NCBI RefSeq assembly: GCF_032463525.1 | Contig: NZ_CP135971.1 | Coordinates: 1,178,001-1,242,000, forward strand | DNA: 64,000 bases | Direction: 5' to 3' | DNA from: Pseudomonas sp. DTU_2021_1001937_2_SI_NGA_ILE_001 | GTDB taxonomy: Bacteria > Pseudomonadota > Gammaproteobacteria > Pseudomonadales > Pseudomonadaceae | Made by a program: the position numbers and the translations under genes | The notes under the pieces: model-generated | The model's input: only the letters and a program-made list of their open reading frames with translations | Databases searched by the model: none | Told to the model about the DNA's origin: nothing | Part shown: positions 1-12,213 of the stretch, in pieces | How positions within the stretch are numbered: position 1 is the first letter of the stretch | Layout: each line of letters begins with the position of its first letter

Positions 1-412
1 CGACCACGGTGATCACCGCATCGACGGTGCAGGCGTTGCGGATTTCCGGCCACTGGAAGGCCTGTACCAGGGGCTTTGGCAAGGCCAGGCCGCTGGTTTC
101 GATGAGGATGTGATCGAGGTCGCCACGCCGCGCCACCAGCTCGCGCATCACCGGGAAGAACTCTTCCTGCACGGTGCAGCACAGGCAACCGTTGGCCAGC
201 TCGTAGACACGCCCGCTGGCCTCCTCTTCGGTGCAGCCGATGGTGCATTGCTTGAGGATTTCGCCGTCGATGCCCAGTTCGCCGAATTCGTTGACGATCA
301 CCGCGATGCGCCGGCCTTCGGCGTTGTCGAGCATGTGCCGCAGCAGGGTGGTCTTGCCCGAGCCGAGGAAGCCGGTGACGATGGTGACGGGAAGCTTGGC
401 CAGTGATTTCAT
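1..412 (-). CDS. cobW: CobW-type GTP-binding metallochaperone (partial, C-terminal part outside window)
   Basis: N-terminal 137 residues of a COG0523 G3E-family GTPase, read on the minus strand from ATG at 412. The Walker A loop GFLGSGKTT is near residue 14, followed by an NEFGELGID switch-like segment and the metal-binding CLCC (CxCC) motif near residue 75. Members insert or deliver metal, and CobW is tied to cobalt handling for cobalamin synthesis. The 5' leader carries a cobalamin riboswitch (about 515-735), which supports the CobW assignment over the zinc-linked members of the family. The gene runs off the left edge, so the C-terminal domain cannot be judged. Confidence 0.9.
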   Translation of the reverse strand, partial: MKSLAKLPVTIVTGFLGSGKTTLLRHMLDNAEGRRIAVIVNEFGELGIDGEILKQCTIGCTEEEASGRVYELANGCLCCTVQEEFFPVMRELVARRGDLDHILIETSGLALPKPLVQAFQWPEIRNACTVDAVITVV

Positions 413-514
413 CGAGTGCCCTTTGGCGGTTCGGCGGGCAGACGGGACGCCGACCGCGCACGATGCACGACCGGATTCGCCACCGGATCACCCCGCCCGG
501 TTTGAGTGTGAATG

Positions 515-735
515 CTTCGAGGCAGGTCTCCTGGCTTGCGGCGAGCCCGGCCGTCGGGCCCGGGCATTCGGTGCGCCTTCCCGCGCTGGCAGTGGCGTGG
601 CACCGAACATGACCGCTTACAGTTGCGGGGGCAGCTGCGGCTTGTGCCCTGGCGGGGCCCGCATTCCCATTTTCAGCCCGCTCGCGCAGGCAACCTCAAA
701 GGCGCAAGGCTACGCAGTGCCCAGCGGCAGGTCAA
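515..735 (-). ncRNA. Cobalamin riboswitch upstream of cobW
   Basis: Read on the minus strand, the order of conserved elements matches the AdoCbl riboswitch: a GAGGTTGCC segment near 698-706, then GCTGCCCCCGCAACTGTAA around 615-635, a GCCACTG box followed by GGGAAGGC, and the closing AGCCAGGAGACCTGCC at 520-537. It lies about 100 bases upstream of the cobW start, where it would switch off expression when B12 is plentiful. The 5' boundary is approximate. Confidence 0.93.
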
Positions 736-769
736 CGTCGAGATTGACGCCCCGGCACGACCATGCTCT

Positions 770-975
770 GCTACACACCTTGTTACGGGTGCCCCTCGCG
801 GGGTGAAACGGGAAACCGGTGCTGCGCCGCTGCTGTCCGCGCGTCGCAAAGTCCGGTGCTGCCCCCGCAACGGTAAGCGAGCGAAAGGCCTATCCACTGT
901 GCCGTTGGCATGGGAAGGCGGCCTTTGTCACGGCGCCCTGGCGCCCCTCGCCAGCCCGGAGACCGGCCCGCCACG
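770..975 (+). ncRNA. Cobalamin riboswitch upstream of cbtB-cbtA
   Basis: Plus-strand B12 riboswitch with a GGGTGCCC start near 788, GGTGCTGCCCCCGCAACGG at about 852-871, a CCACTGTG box followed by GGGAAGGCGG near 913, and the terminal CAGCCCGGAGACCGGCC near 952-969. It precedes cbtB by about 110 bases and should control the cbtB-cbtA-cobE-cobM series. It is back to back with the minus-strand riboswitch of cobW. Boundaries are approximate. Confidence 0.92.
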
Positions 976-1078
976 AACCTTTCGATGACCTGCGGTGGGC
1001 GGGTGCATTCGCTGCCTGCCGGGCGTGCCCGGCGGTGCGTCTGCGCATGGCCTGCCCCTTTTGTACGAGGCAAGCCCC

Positions 1079-1267
1079 ATGACCACCCTGAGCAGCAGCC
1101 CCGCTACCCGGACCACCGCCATCCCCCTCGGCCAGCGCCTGGTCGCCGCCACCAGCGCCATCCTGCTGGGCGCATGCCTGGTGTATTTCGCCGGCTTCTC
1201 GCACATCGACGCCGTACACAACGCCGCTCACGATACCCGCCACAGCGCGGCCTTCCCCTGCCACTGA
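1079..1267 (+). CDS. cbtB: CbtB, small cobalt transporter subunit
   Basis: 62-residue protein with one hydrophobic helix (about residues 24-42, LVAATSAILLGACLVYFAG) and a histidine-rich C-terminus ending in CH, with HIDAVHNAAH before it. This is the layout of CbtB, the small partner of CbtA in predicted B12-regulated cobalt uptake. The ATG at 1079 follows a CAAGCCCC spacer; no strong ribosome binding site is evident. cbtA begins 11 bases after the stop, so the pair is cotranscribed behind the cobalamin riboswitch. Confidence 0.88.
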   Translation: MTTLSSSPATRTTAIPLGQRLVAATSAILLGACLVYFAGFSHIDAVHNAAHDTRHSAAFPCH

Positions 1268-1278
1268 GAATCCAGCCG

Positions 1279-1977
1279 ATGTTCAAGCGAATCCTGCAAA
1301 CCGCTGGTTTCAGCGGCCTGTTGGCGGCCCTGCTGCTGACCCTGGTACAGAGCCTGTGGGTCAGCCCGCTGATTCTCCAGGCCGAGACCTACGAAAGCGC
1401 GCCTGCCGCCCAGGCCCACGAGCACGCCGAGGGCAGCGCCGCCCACAGCCACGAGCATGACGAAGAAGCCTGGGCGCCACAGGACGGCTGGCAGCGCGTG
1501 CTGTCGACCGCGGCAGGCAATCTGGTGGTGGCGGTGGGCTTCGCACTGATGCTCGTCGGCCTGTATTCCCTACGTATGCCGGGCAGCACGCGGCAAGGCC
1601 TGCTGTGGGGGTTGGCGGGTTTCGCGGTGTTCGTCCTGGCGCCGACGCTCGGCCTGCCCCCGGAGCTGCCCGGCACTGCCGCCGCCGAACTGGGACAGCG
1701 CCAGACCTGGTGGATCTCCACGGCGGCCGCCACCGCCGCCGGGCTGGCACTGCTGGTATTCGGTCGCGGGCTGTGGCTGAAACTGCTGGGCGCCGCCTGG
1801 CTGCTGGGTCCGCACGTGATCGGCGCGCCGCAACCCACGGCCCATGCCAGCCTGGCCCCTGAAGCACTGGAAAGCCAGTTCATCGTCGCCTCGCTGCTGA
1901 CCAACGCAGTGTTCTGGGTTGCACTGGGAGCCCTGACTGCCTGGCTGTTCCGCCGCGCCCATGTCGGCGAGCAATAA
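1279..1977 (+). CDS. cbtA: CbtA, cobalt transporter membrane subunit
   Basis: 232-residue membrane protein. A first helix at about residues 8-30 is followed by a histidine/acid-rich segment (HEHAEGSAAHSHEHDEE, about residues 43-60), likely the metal-binding external loop, and then about four more hydrophobic helices. CbtA is a predicted energy-independent cobalt transporter found under B12 riboswitches, as here. The start at 1279 was chosen over an upstream in-frame start at 910 because the upstream part overlaps the riboswitch and cbtB. Its 3' end overlaps cobE by 17 bases. Confidence 0.9.
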   Translation: MFKRILQTAGFSGLLAALLLTLVQSLWVSPLILQAETYESAPAAQAHEHAEGSAAHSHEHDEEAWAPQDGWQRVLSTAAGNLVVAVGFALMLVGLYSLRMPGSTRQGLLWGLAGFAVFVLAPTLGLPPELPGTAAAELGQRQTWWISTAAATAAGLALLVFGRGLWLKLLGAAWLLGPHVIGAPQPTAHASLAPEALESQFIVASLLTNAVFWVALGALTAWLFRRAHVGEQ

Positions 1978-2371
1978 AAGCCAGTTGGCCATCGGCCTGG
2001 GTTGCCAGGCCGAGTGCAGCGCCGAGGCGCTACGCGCGCTGATCGACGCCAGCCTGGCCGAACAGGGCCTGAGCCTGGCGCAGGTCGGCGGCCTGGCCTG
2101 CATCGAACGACGCCGCGACACACCGGGCCTGCATGCCCTGGCTGCCGAGCTGGGCCTGCCGCTGGTGTTTTTCACTGCCGCGCAGTTGCAGCCCTTCGAC
2201 GCACAGCTGAGCCATCGTTCGGCATTGGCGTTCAAGCACACCGGCTGCCACGGGGTGGCCGAAAGCGCGGCACTGGCCCTGGCCGCTCAGCTGAACGCTG
2301 GCACAGCACGGCTGCTGATCCCCTACCGCAAGAGCCGCCAGGCGACATTCGCCTTGGCAAGTGCTGGCTGA
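1961..2371 (+). CDS. cobE: CobE / CbiG C-terminal-type cobalamin biosynthesis protein
   Basis: 136-residue protein matching the CobE/CbiG-C family: N-terminal AIGLGCQAECSAEAL, a central ACIERRRDTPGL segment, and a GVAESAALALA segment near the C-terminus. Family members act around the ring-contraction and acetaldehyde-release steps of the aerobic B12 pathway, although the exact reaction of CobE is poorly defined. The gene overlaps cbtA by 17 bases and precedes cobM, so it belongs to the riboswitch-controlled series. Confidence 0.85.
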   Translation: MSASNKSQLAIGLGCQAECSAEALRALIDASLAEQGLSLAQVGGLACIERRRDTPGLHALAAELGLPLVFFTAAQLQPFDAQLSHRSALAFKHTGCHGVAESAALALAAQLNAGTARLLIPYRKSRQATFALASAG

Positions 2372-2447
2372 TGCCCTCCAATGACGCCTGGCATGGCACG
2401 AGCCTGCTCGCTGCCAAGGGTTTTCCTGTTTTTTCGTGGAGTGAAGC

Positions 2448-3194
2448 GTGACTGTCTATTTCATCGGCGCCGGGCCCGGCGATCCGGACCTGATCACCGT
2501 CAAGGGCCAACGGCTGATCCAACAGTGCCCGGTGCTCATCTACGCCGGCTCGCTGGTGCCGTCCGCGGTCCTGGAGGGCCACAGCGCCGTGCAGGTGGTC
2601 GATAGCGCAGGGCTGCACCTGGAGCAGATCATCGCGCTGATGAAATCTGCTCATGCACAAGGCCAGGATGTCGCCCGGGTCCACTCCGGCGACCCAAGCC
2701 TGTATGGCGCAATCGGCGAGCAGATCCGCCACCTGCGCGAGCTGGGCATCCCCTTCGAGATCATTCCCGGGGTCACCGCCACGGCCGCCTGCGCGGCGCT
2801 GCTGGAGACTGAACTGACCCTGCCAGACGTCGCCCAGACGGTGATACTCACCCGCTACGCCGACAGCTCGCCGATGCCGGCCGGCGAAGCGTTAGGTGAT
2901 CTGGCGCGGCATGGCGCGACCCTGGCCATTCACCTGGGGGTGAAGAACCTTGGGCGCATCGTCGAAGAATTGCTGCCGCATTATGGCCAGGACTGCCCGG
3001 TGGCGGTGGTGCATCGCGCCAGCTGGCCAGACCAGGACTGGGTGCGCGGGACCCTGGCGGACATCGAGGTCCAGGTGCAGGCCAAGGGCTTCAGACGCAC
3101 GGCCCTGATTCTGGTCGGGCGGGTGCTGGCAGCGGACAATTTCGCCGACTCGGCGCTGTATCGCGCCAGCCACGCCCACCTTTTCCGCCCCTGA
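2448..3194 (+). CDS. cobM: Precorrin-4 C(11)-methyltransferase
   Basis: 248-residue SAM-dependent tetrapyrrole methyltransferase. It opens with FIGAGPGDPDLITVKGQRL, the usual glycine-rich SAM-binding motif, and has GDPSLYGAI and EIIPGVTATAA motifs in the expected places. CobM methylates C-11 of precorrin-4 to give precorrin-5 in the aerobic cobalamin pathway. The start is GTG at 2448, preceded by a GGAGTGAA ribosome binding site. It lies 76 bases after cobE. Length and motifs fit the family with nothing missing. Confidence 0.95.
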   Translation: MTVYFIGAGPGDPDLITVKGQRLIQQCPVLIYAGSLVPSAVLEGHSAVQVVDSAGLHLEQIIALMKSAHAQGQDVARVHSGDPSLYGAIGEQIRHLRELGIPFEIIPGVTATAACAALLETELTLPDVAQTVILTRYADSSPMPAGEALGDLARHGATLAIHLGVKNLGRIVEELLPHYGQDCPVAVVHRASWPDQDWVRGTLADIEVQVQAKGFRRTALILVGRVLAADNFADSALYRASHAHLFRP

Positions 3195-3200
3195 AACGCC

Positions 3201-3230
3201 GCGAGCCCGGTACTCAGGTACCGGGCTCGC
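3201..3230. terminator. Strong hairpin between convergent cobM and nfuA
   Basis: Perfect 13-bp inverted repeat GCGAGCCCGGTAC / GTACCGGGCTCGC with a TCAG loop, 7 bases after the cobM stop and 32 bases before the nfuA stop. It lacks a clear T-run on either side, so it may act as a bidirectional barrier rather than a textbook intrinsic terminator. Confidence 0.7.
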
Positions 3231-3262
3231 TGTTGGGACTGGCGAAGGCGAACACCACGCGA

Positions 3263-3856
3263 TCAGTAGTAGGCGTTCTCTTTCTGGCTGTGGTCGGTGA
3301 CGTCACGCACACCGTGCAACTCGGGAATGCGCTCCAGTAGGGTGCGCTCGATGCCTTCCTTGAGGGTCACGTCGGCCTGTCCGCAGCCCTGGCAACCGCC
3401 GCCGAACTGCAGCACGGCAATGTTCTGCTCGCCCTCTTCCACCACGTCGATCAGGCTGACCTGGCCGCCATGACTGGCCAGACCGGGGTTGATCTCGGTT
3501 TGCAGGTAGTAGTTGATGCGCTCGTTGATCGGACTGTCGGCGCTGACCATCGGCACCTTGGCGTTGGGGGCCTTGATGGTCAGCTGGCCACCCATGCGGT
3601 CGGTGGCGTAGTCGACGATGGCATCTTCCAGGAAGGCCTCGCTGAAACCGTCGATCCAGGCAGTGAAGCGCTTGAGGCCCACGGCCTTGTCGTCCGGCTT
3701 CTCTTCGCCGGGCTTGCAGTAGGCGATGCAGGTTTCGGCGTACTGGGTACCCGGCTGGGTGATGAAGATACGGATGCCGATACCTGGGGTGTTCTGCTTT
3801 TCCAGCAGGTCGGCCAGGTAATCGTGGGCAGCATCGGTAATGGTTATGGCGGTCAT
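3263..3856 (-). CDS. nfuA: Fe-S biogenesis protein NfuA
   Basis: 197-residue scaffold/carrier protein for [4Fe-4S] clusters. The N-terminal half is a degenerate A-type (HesB-like) domain. The C-terminal NifU-like domain holds the CxxC cluster ligands GGGCQGCGQ (Cys155 and Cys158). Length matches the E. coli NfuA family. The ATG at 3856 was chosen because the family begins just there and GAGGAAT lies directly upstream; the 18-residue upstream extension is not family-like. Monocistronic and convergent with cobM. Confidence 0.95.
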   Translation of the reverse strand: MTAITITDAAHDYLADLLEKQNTPGIGIRIFITQPGTQYAETCIAYCKPGEEKPDDKAVGLKRFTAWIDGFSEAFLEDAIVDYATDRMGGQLTIKAPNAKVPMVSADSPINERINYYLQTEINPGLASHGGQVSLIDVVEEGEQNIAVLQFGGGCQGCGQADVTLKEGIERTLLERIPELHGVRDVTDHSQKENAYY

Positions 3857-3925
3857 GAATATTCCTCGCAGACGTGGCGGCAGTTTACGCCAATCGCAGG
3901 CGTCGCACAAAACCTAGTATTTAGG

Positions 3926-4960
3926 TCAGGAAAGTGCTACCGCCTGACGCGCCGTGCGACGAGTGTCCAGCCAGGCCTTCATGCGCTGGTACAGACCCTT
4001 CTCGATCCATTCGTAGCTCAGCCAGGCACCCCCGGCGATGATCGGCACGCAGAAGGCGAACACCAGATACGGGTTGAGGCTGTAGCGCTGCGCCAGCAGC
4101 AGACCGCCATACAGCACCAGTACGTGCAGCAGGTACACCGAATACGAGCAATCGCCAAGCTTCTTGAGTAGCTCGCTGCCGCGAAACAGCGGCTCCAGAG
4201 ACACGCAGCACAGCACGATCAGTGCGCTGGGCAGGCCCCAGTGCAGCAGGCGCTGGCTGTTATCGAGTTGCAGAATCAGCATCACCCCAAGTGCCAGGCC
4301 GGCCAGCGGCAACCACAGCGCCTCGCGAATCCAGCCGCGCTGGTGAGCCATGCCGATACCGATACCCAGGAGGAATTCATAGACGATGTCGTTGCCGTAG
4401 AAGCGGCCGGGCAGCGAACCGCTGAGCATCTTGCGCGCCAGCAGCTCGGTAACTGCCAGCAGCGCCACGGTAATGATCAGCGGGCGCACGCGTCGCTCGA
4501 AGAGAAACACCAGGGAGAACAGCAGGTAGAAGAACATCTCGTAGTTGAGCGTCCAGCCGACATTCAGCGTCGGGTACAGGCCATAGCCGCCAGGGTTCTC
4601 CGAGGGCAGGAAGAACAGCGAGAGAATGAAGTTCTGCCAGCCGATCACCTGGTGCGGCAGCCAGGGCGCGGCCCACAGTAACAGCAACCCCATGGCCAGG
4701 GTGTACAGCCAGTAGGCAGGCACGATACGGAACAGACGATGGGCGATGAACTGACTGGCGGGGATGTCGCGCTTGCAGGTGGAGAGGTAGATCACCAGCC
4801 CACTGATGACGAAAAAGATATCGACGCCGACCGCGCCTCTGGAAACGAAGAATTCGCCGATCGGCCCGCTGGCCTTGAAGTCGAAGAAGATCTGCATGAA
4901 GTGATGGCACACCACGACCCATGCGGCGATTGCCCGCAGGGCCTGAACCGAAATCAGCAT
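3926..4960 (-). CDS. Acyltransferase family 3 membrane protein (OafA/YrhL type)
   Basis: 344-residue integral membrane protein. The N-terminus LISVQALRAIAAWVVVCHHF carries the family signature (an R-A-hydrophobic core and an HH pair), followed by GVDIFFVISGLVIY, another hallmark, and about ten predicted helices. Members O-acetylate sugars or surface polymers. The start ATG at 4960 has AGAGGTTCAGGA upstream. There is no glycan gene next to it, so the substrate is unknown. Confidence 0.88.
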   Translation of the reverse strand: MLISVQALRAIAAWVVVCHHFMQIFFDFKASGPIGEFFVSRGAVGVDIFFVISGLVIYLSTCKRDIPASQFIAHRLFRIVPAYWLYTLAMGLLLLWAAPWLPHQVIGWQNFILSLFFLPSENPGGYGLYPTLNVGWTLNYEMFFYLLFSLVFLFERRVRPLIITVALLAVTELLARKMLSGSLPGRFYGNDIVYEFLLGIGIGMAHQRGWIREALWLPLAGLALGVMLILQLDNSQRLLHWGLPSALIVLCCVSLEPLFRGSELLKKLGDCSYSVYLLHVLVLYGGLLLAQRYSLNPYLVFAFCVPIIAGGAWLSYEWIEKGLYQRMKAWLDTRRTARQAVALS

Positions 4961-5139
4961 TCCTGAACCTCTTGTGCTCGCTGTTCTCTCAATGATCGCC
5001 CGCACCACGCTGGTGCAAGCACGCCCTATAGGGACCGTACCCAGGCGTAAAAGATCAGAGAAAAAGCGCTTCGTTCAGGTTCGCAATAATGGCTGCAGGC
5101 CATACACCACAAGGCCTGCAGCCCGGAAAGCCCCGGTTT

Positions 5140-7437
5140 TCAGAGGTTTTCGTAGCGATTCATGTCCAGCACACCGGCTTCGACCGGTTCGTGTTCCTGA
5201 ACGTAGCGGTTCAGGTCGTGGAACATTTTCCAGAACTGCGGATGGGTGCGTCGCACGCCCCAGCGCTCGACCAGTTTCTCGAAGCCTGGCTGGTCGGTGA
5301 CCTGCTCCGTGGCCTGGACGAACGCTGGCACCTCGCCAGCTGGCACGTTGAACATGAAGTTCGGGTAACTGCTCAGCACACCGGGATAGACGGTCAGGGT
5401 GTCGTGCTTGGGCAAATAGCGATACGACTCGCCGAGCAGGAACGCCACGTTGCTGTGCGCACGGTTGCGCAGCACGCTGTAGATTTCACGATGGCCGCCG
5501 CTGTCTTCGACACGCAGCATGGTCGCCTCAGGCAGCCACTCAATCACCTTCAACCGCGAAGCCGGACGCGACGCCAGGCGACTGAGCGCCTGCTCGGCCT
5601 GACTGATCTGCGCGGGCAGGCCGGGCCTGGCGCAGCGGCCATCGGTCGGGCAACGGTTGATCGGGTCTGGCGCGACGTTCAGCGGCCCGACGCGGCGCAG
5701 CAGCTGCCCGGCAAAATCGCGCAGCGTGCGCTTTTCGTCCAGGCGCAGGCGGCTTGGCGTGTCGTCGTCGATGCTCTGGTAATCCAGCCACATCTTGATC
5801 TTGCCGGAGTCCTGGTACAGGTCGCCGAGCAGGTCTTCGCGACGGTCGGCCGGCATCAAGCGCATGAAGTTGATCTCCGCGCCATTGCGGATCAGGTCGA
5901 AATACAGGCGGGTCTGTGCCTGGTGGGCGATATTGCCGTACACGTCGAAATTGACCACCAACTGGTAATAGGTGCGTTCCAGCAGCGGGTAGTCGAACAG
6001 CCAGGTGGATTTGGGCACGTCGCCGATCAGGCCCTTGTTCACCGTGGCGCTGTCGAAATGGCGGAAAACGGTGAGCAAGGCATTGTCGTTGCCGGTCCAC
6101 AGGGTCGGCCAATCGGCGGGCGGCGCCTTGGCGTAATGGTCACGACGCAGGTCTTCGTAGGCGTTGCGGCGGTCTTTGTAGGCCAGCCACAGGCCCAGCA
6201 CGCTGCCCACGTCGTCATTCTGCCCCGGCATGGCCAGCAGCGGCGTGGCCTGACCCTGGTAACGCGCGTCGGTGAGGTACAGGTCGCTGGAGGGGTCCTG
6301 GAACAGCACCCAGAAATGGTCGCGAATCACATCGGTGGCGATCTGCCCTCGGCACACCGGGCCACGGATGAAGCTGCGCACGAAGTACTCGGCGTTGTCG
6401 AGCATGAACTGATAGCGCGCCCGTGCCGGAATCGCCTCGAAGGTCAGGAAGGGGTTGGCCCGGTGACCGGGACCGTAACCCGGGACCGCCTGGGCCTGCC
6501 AGTCGTTGCCATAGAACAGCTGCTGCACGCGCTTGAGCTTGTTCGGCCCCATGGCATAGGTGATGTGGGTCTTGTGAACGATGACGCCCTGTACCGGCAC
6601 CAGGCGATAGAAGAACCGGTCACGACCCGGATCGTCGTTGGGCCGCCGAGTGGCGATGATGTCCACGGGCTGGCCACTGGGGGTGCGCGAACGCACCCAC
6701 TGGAAGAAATGCCCCGTCTCGCCGCCTTCGAAATAGATATGCGCGAGAAACAGGTGCTCATACAGCCAGCGCGCCACCAGGACCTCACGGGCGCCCGGGC
6801 GGTTGAGCAAGGCTTCCCACTCGGCTATCTGCGCTGCCTCGGTGGCACTGGGCCGCAACGCCTGCTGGTCCACCGGCGCCCCCGCCGCCAGCCAGCGCTG
6901 CAGCGTCTGATACTCGGCGGCATCCAGGCCACTCACCGCCAGCGGCATGCCCTGGGTGGAATGCGCGGCGGCGTAGCCGTTGAACTCTTCAGGCAATGGG
7001 CAAAGGTTTTCGCGGTTGATGCCCAGCACGATGTCATCGGGCAGTTTGCTGTTGGGCGGCAACGGGTTCTGTTGCGCAAGCTCCAGCATGCGCCCCAGCA
7101 GAGCCGGCTGGCCGCCGTGCGCTTCAAGCACCGAGTAGAAGCCCTTGCGCTGCCAGGCTGCCTGGCCGCTGGCATCGTAGAACAACCGGGTGGGGTCCAC
7201 CGCCTGGGTGCGTTCGCCCTGGTAAACCGGCACCTTGTTGGCACCGCGCAGCAGCCCCTCGGCGCTGCCGAGGTTGAGCTGGCAGGGCGCGTCGTTGCAG
7301 GCATGGCAAGCCACGCACTTCTCGGTGAGGATCGGCTGGATGTCACGGGTGTAAGAAACAGGCACGGGCAGATCGCCCGCCTGAAGCGTGCAGCAAGACA
7401 GCAACAAGGCAAGGCTTGCCAGCAGACGGTACGGCAT
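5140..7437 (-). CDS. cti: Periplasmic fatty acid cis/trans isomerase
   Basis: 765-residue haem protein that converts cis-unsaturated fatty acids of membrane phospholipids to trans, a fast solvent and heat stress response known from Pseudomonas and Vibrio. It has a signal peptide (about residues 1-20) and a cytochrome c-type haem site CVACH at residues 41-45. Length is as in P. putida Cti. ATG at 7437 was preferred to the upstream in-frame start at 7527 because it begins the signal peptide directly. It is divergent from metH. Confidence 0.96.
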   Translation of the reverse strand: MPYRLLASLALLLSCCTLQAGDLPVPVSYTRDIQPILTEKCVACHACNDAPCQLNLGSAEGLLRGANKVPVYQGERTQAVDPTRLFYDASGQAAWQRKGFYSVLEAHGGQPALLGRMLELAQQNPLPPNSKLPDDIVLGINRENLCPLPEEFNGYAAAHSTQGMPLAVSGLDAAEYQTLQRWLAAGAPVDQQALRPSATEAAQIAEWEALLNRPGAREVLVARWLYEHLFLAHIYFEGGETGHFFQWVRSRTPSGQPVDIIATRRPNDDPGRDRFFYRLVPVQGVIVHKTHITYAMGPNKLKRVQQLFYGNDWQAQAVPGYGPGHRANPFLTFEAIPARARYQFMLDNAEYFVRSFIRGPVCRGQIATDVIRDHFWVLFQDPSSDLYLTDARYQGQATPLLAMPGQNDDVGSVLGLWLAYKDRRNAYEDLRRDHYAKAPPADWPTLWTGNDNALLTVFRHFDSATVNKGLIGDVPKSTWLFDYPLLERTYYQLVVNFDVYGNIAHQAQTRLYFDLIRNGAEINFMRLMPADRREDLLGDLYQDSGKIKMWLDYQSIDDDTPSRLRLDEKRTLRDFAGQLLRRVGPLNVAPDPINRCPTDGRCARPGLPAQISQAEQALSRLASRPASRLKVIEWLPEATMLRVEDSGGHREIYSVLRNRAHSNVAFLLGESYRYLPKHDTLTVYPGVLSSYPNFMFNVPAGEVPAFVQATEQVTDQPGFEKLVERWGVRRTHPQFWKMFHDLNRYVQEHEPVEAGVLDMNRYENL

Positions 7438-7611
7438 ATCCGGTGAATTCCCCAGGCCAAATGGCCGCAAGTTTACAGTGACAGGGCGACACCAACATGA
7501 GCGATTTTCATGAAAAAGCCCAGGCAACGCTAAATCTGTTCGGCTTTGCTATGATTTTGCCTTTCTGTTTATCCCGGCCCGTTCTGTTCCGGCCTTTTCA
7601 AGGTAGCCCCC
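7438..7611. promoter_or_regulatory. Divergent promoter region of cti and metH
   Basis: 174 bases between the two divergent starts. A TATGAT hexamer at 7550-7555 could be a -10 element for metH, but no convincing -35 box sits at the right spacing. No cobalamin riboswitch signature is visible here, unlike upstream of cobW and cbtB. Confidence 0.4.
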
Positions 7612-11331
<3,720 letters not shown>

Positions 11332-11356
11332 AGCCGCTCAGCGCAAGGCCGAGCGG

Positions 11357-11390
11357 GCTTGGTCGGGTGCCGTCCGGCACCCGACCAAGC
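11357..11390. terminator. Hairpin downstream of metH
   Basis: Perfect 16-bp inverted repeat GCTTGGTCGGGTGCCG / CGGCACCCGACCAAGC around a 2-base centre, 25 bases after the metH stop. It has no T-run, so factor-independent termination is uncertain. Confidence 0.6.
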
Positions 11391-11466
11391 CTCGCGTCGG
11401 CTGGTCCGTCAGTCCTGCGCCAATGGGGTTACCCTGCCTGAATACAGGCGCGTGCAGGGCCGCCCC

Positions 11467-11697
11467 ATGGACAACAAGAACAGCCCCACCGAGAAGAAGT
11501 CGCCACCCACCTTCTGGCAGATGCTGCACAGCGTTCTGGCCGCTGCCTTCGGCGTGCAGAGCGAGCGCAATCGACAACGGGATTTCAGCCATGACAAGCC
11601 CTGGCATTTTGTGGTGCTGGGCCTTGGCTTCACCCTGGTATTCGCCCTCGGGCTGCTGTTGATCGTGCGTCTGGTGCTGTATTTCCTCGGTGCCTGA
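11467..11697 (+). CDS. DUF2970 small membrane protein
   Basis: 76 residues: a charged N-terminus (MDNKNSPTEKK), then TFWQMLHSVLAAAFGVQSE, which is the start of the DUF2970 domain, then an RDF...PWHFV segment and a single C-terminal transmembrane helix (about residues 47-73). Function of the family is unknown. The ATG at 11467 was chosen because the family motif starts about ten residues later; the upstream open frame runs through the metH hairpin. Confidence 0.8.
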   Translation: MDNKNSPTEKKSPPTFWQMLHSVLAAAFGVQSERNRQRDFSHDKPWHFVVLGLGFTLVFALGLLLIVRLVLYFLGA

Positions 11698-11779
11698 AGC
11701 GGTACGTCGGCAGGTCACTGCCAACGCACCACCCGCACCCCTCCCCTCGGACGATGGCCGGTTGCGGAGTCAGATCAGC

Positions 11780-11893
11780 TCACTGACCACTGACCCAGAA
11801 CACCGCGCCACCCACGACGAGCAGAATCAGGAAGAAGATCGCCCAGGCATCTACAGAGCTGTCAGGCTTGGCAGTCTTGGTGTGGTTACGCAT
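11780..11893 (-). CDS. Small single-helix membrane protein (37 aa)
   Basis: 37-residue protein MRNHTKTAKPDSSV... with one hydrophobic helix (AIFFLILLVVGGAVFWV, about residues 19-35). AAGAGGCA sits directly before the ATG at 11893 as a ribosome binding site. A longer in-frame start at 11974 exists but its extra residues are not membrane-protein-like. Not recognised as a named family. The charge/helix pattern and the good ribosome binding site argue it is real. Confidence 0.55.
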   Translation of the reverse strand: MRNHTKTAKPDSSVDAWAIFFLILLVVGGAVFWVSGQ

Positions 11894-12213
11894 CGCATTG
11901 CCTCTTGTTGGTTTTGTGAGTGAATGCAGATGTAAAAGGGAGGGATGCAGGTAGTTAAGCCTGCGCTTAACCATACTTCAAGCAGGGACAAGACCGGCGG
12001 CGTGCTGCATATCGCTTTTAGTGATTTGCATATATATAAACATCACTTTTGCCGATATCAGCAAACTGGTATCTTCGCCACCGCTCCGCAGGGAGTGCGC
12101 GACCGTGCGCGCAGAGAATTGTCCAGATGAGGCAGGCCCCGAGGCCGGGCTGGCGTATCCGCCCTCCTCGTGGTGGCCGCGCCTCATCATCGAAGCCTGA
12201 GAACAGGACCTAT
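11894..12213. promoter_or_regulatory. Upstream region of cysI with AT-rich segment and leader hairpin
   Basis: 320 bases without a convincing gene. An AT-rich stretch (12008-12058) with TTTGCATATATATAAAC and the flanking inverted GTGAT/ATCAC looks like a promoter or regulator site. A long-range inverted repeat GATGAGGC (12126-12133) / GCCTCATC (12181-12188) encloses a GC-rich core just before the cysI start and could fold into a leader hairpin. No regulator site is assigned. Confidence 0.4.

Noticed and set aside
5089..7446. 785-residue plus-strand open frame opposite cti
   Set aside because: It is the antisense of cti, rich in His/Val/Arg typical of GC-rich shadows, and has no motif, whereas cti has a haem site and signal peptide.
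7520..7611. Possible riboswitch upstream of metH
   Set aside because: None of the conserved B12 or SAH riboswitch segments is seen; only a candidate -10 hexamer.
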